Below, piece after piece: positions 61,229-64,000 of a DNA stretch of 64,000 bases; positions within the stretch are counted from its first letter, which is position 1, and each line of letters starts with the position of its first letter. The DNA comes from Myceligenerans crystallogenes (lineage in GTDB: Bacteria > Actinomycetota > Actinomycetes > Actinomycetales > Cellulomonadaceae), in contig NZ_BAAANL010000001.1 of the NCBI RefSeq assembly GCF_039529775.1, positions 868,001 to 932,000 on the forward strand, written 5' to 3'. The translations under genes were made by a program, and so were the position numbers. Under the pieces are notes generated by a model. It was not told the DNA's origin, did no database searches, and saw only the letters and a list, made by a program, of their open reading frames with translations.

Positions 61229-61277
61229 CTTGATCCACTCAAGGAACCGTGCCAGGATGTCGCTTGAGTTGATCAAG
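61229..61277. promoter_or_regulatory. Twin MarR-type operators
   Basis: CTTGA-N5-TCAAG occurs at 61229-61243 and at 61263-61277, centres 34 bp apart. A GAGTTG-N6-CAACTC dyad overlaps the second. They lie in the divergent region between the MarR and reductase genes. Confidence 0.7.
61230..61258 (+). promoter_or_regulatory. Promoter of the reductase gene
   Basis: TTGATC (61230-61235), 17-bp spacer, CAGGAT (61253-61258). Operator 1 covers the -35 and operator 2 the predicted start site near 61265, so a bound repressor would block initiation. Confidence 0.55.
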
Positions 61278-61312
61278 CAACTCGAGTTCAGGCATGTCAG
61301 TGAGGAGAAGTC

Positions 61313-62395
61313 GTGAGCACTCTGTTCGAACCGGTGACGGTTGGCGCACTGCAGCTGCCGTCCCGTCTGGTGATGGCCCCCATGACGCGGAACAGGGCGA
61401 CCCAGCAGGGTGTCGTCACCGAGATCACCGCCGAGTACTACGCGCAGCGGGCCGGCGCGGGCCTGATCGTGTCCGAGAGCATCCAGCCGAGCGTGCTCGG
61501 CCAGGGCTACATCCTGACCCCCGGCCTGCACACCGAGGAGCAGATCGCGGCGTGGCGCACGGTCACCGACGCGGTGCACGCCAAGGGCGGCCGCATCGTG
61601 GCGCAGATCACCCACTGCGGGCGCATCGGCCACCCGTCGCTGTACCCGAACGGCGAGCTCCCCGTCGCCCCGTCCGCGGTCGCCTCGGGCGAGCAGATGA
61701 TCAGCTTCGAGGGTCCGCTGGACCACCCGACGCCGCGTGAGATGACGACCGAGGACATCACCGGCGCCGTGGCCGAGTTCGTGCAGGCCGCGCGCAACGC
61801 CATCGAGGCCGGGTTCGACGGCGTCGAGGTGCACGGCGGCAACGGCTTCCTGGTGCACCAGTTCCTCGCGGACAACACCAACCTCCGTACCGACGAGTAC
61901 GGCGGCTCGGTCGAGAACCGCATCCGGTTCGCGGTCGAGGTCGTGCGCGGCATCGCCGACGCGATCGGTGCCGACCGGGTCGGCATCCGGGTCTCCCCGG
62001 GCAGCCCGTACAACGGCATGGTCGAGAGCGACCCGGCCACGGTGTACACGGCTCTGCTCGGCGAGCTCGCGGCGCTCGGCATCGCCTACCTGCACATCAT
62101 CGAGATGGGCACGCGCGGCCTGACCAAGCAGCTCCGCGACGTCTGGTCGGGTGTGCTCATCCTCAACCCGCACGAGACCATGGAGATCTTCCCGGCCACG
62201 GCCGAGGTCGCGCAGGAGACGGCGGAGTCCGGCATCGCGGACGCGGTGTCCCTGGCGGCGCTGTGGCTCGCGAACCCCGACCTGGACGCGCGCATCCAGG
62301 CCGGCGGCCCGTACAACACGCCGGACCAGGCCACCTTCTACGGCGGCGACCACACCGGGTACACGGACTACCCGACGCTGGAGAACGCGAAGTAG
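61313..62395 (+). CDS. Old Yellow Enzyme-family alkene reductase
   Basis: 360 residues, FMN TIM-barrel. LVMAPMTRNRATQQGV (FMN site), QITHCGRIGHPSLYPNG, catalytic-region VEVHGGNGFLVHQFLADNTN with DEYGGSVENRIRF, and VSLAALWLANPDL for the FMN phosphate. These enzymes reduce activated C=C bonds with NAD(P)H. It may modify the cluster product or serve as an electrophile-stress enzyme under MarR control, as NemA does in E. coli. GTG start with GAGGAG at 61302-61307. Confidence 0.92.
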   Translation: MSTLFEPVTVGALQLPSRLVMAPMTRNRATQQGVVTEITAEYYAQRAGAGLIVSESIQPSVLGQGYILTPGLHTEEQIAAWRTVTDAVHAKGGRIVAQITHCGRIGHPSLYPNGELPVAPSAVASGEQMISFEGPLDHPTPREMTTEDITGAVAEFVQAARNAIEAGFDGVEVHGGNGFLVHQFLADNTNLRTDEYGGSVENRIRFAVEVVRGIADAIGADRVGIRVSPGSPYNGMVESDPATVYTALLGELAALGIAYLHIIEMGTRGLTKQLRDVWSGVLILNPHETMEIFPATAEVAQETAESGIADAVSLAALWLANPDLDARIQAGGPYNTPDQATFYGGDHTGYTDYPTLENAK

Positions 62396-62407
62396 GACGC
62401 AGGAATC

Positions 62408-62428
62408 CGCCGCGCGTCCCGCGCGGCG
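62408..62428 (+). terminator. Hairpin terminator after the reductase gene
   Basis: Perfect 9-bp stem CGCCGCGCG/CGCGCGGCG with TCC loop, 13 bases after the stop. A second dyad, CGGGGCTTG (62432-62440) with CAAGCCCCG (62469-62477), follows directly. Confidence 0.7.
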
Positions 62429-62589
62429 ACACGGGGCTTGTCCGGGCAGGGTCGCTCATCCCGCCGGGCAAGCCCCGCCGCCCTGCCCGGTAGCCGGACC
62501 GCCCCGCGGTCCCGGCGCCCGGCCCGGGAGGGCATTCCCCCGGCGGTGAGGGCCGCCACTCATTCAGTCGGACCAGGAGGTCTCGCGTC

Positions 62590-64000
62590 ATGCACGAAGG
62601 TTCACCGGTTGCCGTGTCGAGCGGAGCGACGGTCCGGCCCGGCGATGCCCGCTACCGGGGACTGATCAGCGGCGCGAACACCCGCTGGGTCGGGACGCCC
62701 GAGTACGTCCGGCTTGTCTCGTCCGCCGCGGAGGTCGTGGCGGCCGTGCAGGAGGCCGTCGACCAGGGCCTGCGGGTCACCGTGCGCAGCGGCGGCCACT
62801 GCGACGAGGACTTCACGACGTCGTCCGGCATCCAGGTCGTGATCAACGTCGCGGGCATGGACGCCGTGTACTACGACGAGGAGCGCCAGGCGTTCGCCGT
62901 CGAACCGGGGGCGACGCTGGGCCGGGTCTACGAGACGCTGTACCGCGGCTGGGGCGTCACCCTCCCCGGCGGCACGTGCCCGACGGTCGGCGCGGGCGGG
63001 CACATCGCCGGCGGCGGCTACGGTGCGCTGTCGAGGCTGCACGGGCTGACCGTCGACTACCTGCACGCCGTCGAGGTCGTCGTCGTCGGCGCGGACGGGC
63101 GGGCCCGCACCGTCGTGGCCACCTCCGAGCCGGACGACCCGCACCGCGAGCTCTGGTGGGCGCACACCGGCGCCGGCGGCGGCAACTTCGGCGTCATCAC
63201 CAGGTACTGGCTGCGGGCTCCCGGCACCGCGTCGGCGGAACCGGCGGATCAGCTGCCGGCCCCGCCCGCGGAGCTCCTCGTGTCCGACGTCGCGTGGTCG
63301 TGGGACGACCTGACCGAGGAGGGCTTCACGCGCCTGGTGCGCAACTTCGGCGAGTGGCACGAGGCCAACTCCGCGGCGGGCTCCCCGGGCGCCGGGCTCT
63401 ACAGCCAGCTCAAGACGCAGCACCGGTCCGCGGGGGCGTTCCGGATGAGCACCCAGGTGGACGCGAGCGTGCCGGGTGCGCCCGAGCTGCTGGACGCGTT
63501 CCTCGCCGCCGTGAACGAGGGCACCGGCGCGGAGTACTCGGTCAACGACCGCAGCGTCCTGCCGTGGTTCTACGTGGTGCGGGAGTGGTTCGGGTTCGTC
63601 GAGCCGTCGCTCCCGCGCTGGAAGGCCAAGTCGGCGTACCTGCGCCAGGCGATGCCGGCCGACCAGCTCGCCGCGCTGTACCGGCAGCTCACGCGCGAGG
63701 ACTACGACAACCCGTTCTCGATGGTCGCCCTGGTCTCCTACGGCGGGCGGATCAACGACGTCGAGGCCGGGGTGACCGCGGTGGCCCAGCGCGACTCGGT
63801 GATGAAGCTGCTGTACGTGACGCTCTGGACCGAGCCGTCCGAGGACGACCGGCACGACCGGTGGATCCGGGAGTGCTACACGGACGTCTATGCCGCGACC
63901 GGCGGCGTGCCGCGGTCCAACGACGTCACCGACGGGTGCTTCATCAACTACGCCGATGCCGACCTCGCCGATCCCGCGTTGAATGAGTCCGGGGTCCCGT
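62590..64000 (+). CDS. BBE-like FAD-linked oxidase with bicovalent flavin site, 5' part
   Basis: At least 470 residues; the window ends before the stop codon. PCMH-type FAD domain with both linkage residues: His70 in TVRSGGHCDED and Cys130 in PGGTCPTVGAGGH, followed by AGGGYGALSRLHG. These enzymes oxidise alcohols or amines, or form rings, with O2. The downstream half is closely similar to the oxidase at 58619 (VAWSWDDLTEEGFTRL versus VAWSWDGMTQESFTRL), indicating duplication. ATG at 62590 with AGGAGG (62575-62580) 9 bases upstream. Confidence 0.9.
   Translation, partial: MHEGSPVAVSSGATVRPGDARYRGLISGANTRWVGTPEYVRLVSSAAEVVAAVQEAVDQGLRVTVRSGGHCDEDFTTSSGIQVVINVAGMDAVYYDEERQAFAVEPGATLGRVYETLYRGWGVTLPGGTCPTVGAGGHIAGGGYGALSRLHGLTVDYLHAVEVVVVGADGRARTVVATSEPDDPHRELWWAHTGAGGGNFGVITRYWLRAPGTASAEPADQLPAPPAELLVSDVAWSWDDLTEEGFTRLVRNFGEWHEANSAAGSPGAGLYSQLKTQHRSAGAFRMSTQVDASVPGAPELLDAFLAAVNEGTGAEYSVNDRSVLPWFYVVREWFGFVEPSLPRWKAKSAYLRQAMPADQLAALYRQLTREDYDNPFSMVALVSYGGRINDVEAGVTAVAQRDSVMKLLYVTLWTEPSEDDRHDRWIRECYTDVYAATGGVPRSNDVTDGCFINYADADLADPALNESGVP

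Overview
The window is about 73% G+C chromosomal DNA with GTG and TTG starts, many leaderless-looking promoters, a DtxR/IdeR-type iron box, an acyl-CoA carboxylase epsilon subunit and a SARP regulator. This fits a high-GC actinobacterium, probably a micrococcalean such as a Promicromonosporaceae or Cellulomonadaceae relative. That placement is inferred; no rRNA is present to confirm it. No tRNA, rRNA, CRISPR array or insertion sequence was recognised.

Layout. (1) 1-6.4 kb: the end of a secreted peptidoglycan-recognition/amidase protein, endonuclease V, mannose-1-phosphate guanylyltransferase and the sdhCDAB operon. (2) 6.5-18.3 kb: an M20 amidohydrolase, then a nucleoside uptake and salvage block: BMP-type lipoprotein, ATPase, two permeases, cdd and deoA, with add-deoC on the other strand and punA-pgm further on. 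A lone AbiEi/DUF559-type protein sits inside this block. (3) 18.4-28.3 kb: an iron-regulated siderophore-interacting protein, a DUF402-like protein, UDP-glucose dehydrogenase and all four dTDP-L-rhamnose genes (rmlB, rmlC, rmlD, rmlA) in mixed orientations, plus an acyltransferase, a phosphosugar mutase and purine nucleoside phosphorylase.

(4) 28.3-33.7 kb: a lower-GC island with an AAA ATPase/PIN nuclease gene pair facing a 1,124-residue SF1 helicase-like protein. It looks like a candidate defence island. (5) 33.7-49.1 kb: an LpdA-like flavoprotein, two paralogous small proteins flanking a NUDIX gene, the acyl-CoA carboxylase set (biotin carboxylase/BCCP, beta, epsilon, and the biotin ligase birA), Maf, enoyl-CoA hydratase, a Rv1264-like adenylate cyclase, a possible GT52-like glycosyltransferase, a DUF885 protein and a SRAP protein. 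(6) 49.2-52.2 kb: a Bcr/CflA-type exporter and an LCP cell-wall ligase.

(7) 52.6-64.0 kb (open at the right edge): a probable specialised-metabolite cluster. A SARP regulator with an early TTA codon is followed by a MonCI/Lsd18-like FAD monooxygenase, an Asp-nucleophile epoxide hydrolase, a class III aminotransferase with a large insertion, a BBE-like oxidase lacking both covalent-flavin residues, an NTF2-like protein, a MarR/Old Yellow Enzyme pair with shared operators, and a second BBE-like oxidase that keeps both covalent-flavin residues. No PKS, NRPS, terpene synthase or RiPP core gene is visible, so the scaffold is either made beyond the right edge or is not assembly-line derived.

At least 20 genes have a TANNNT-like -10 hexamer 5-7 nt upstream of the start codon. 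I used this to choose several starts.
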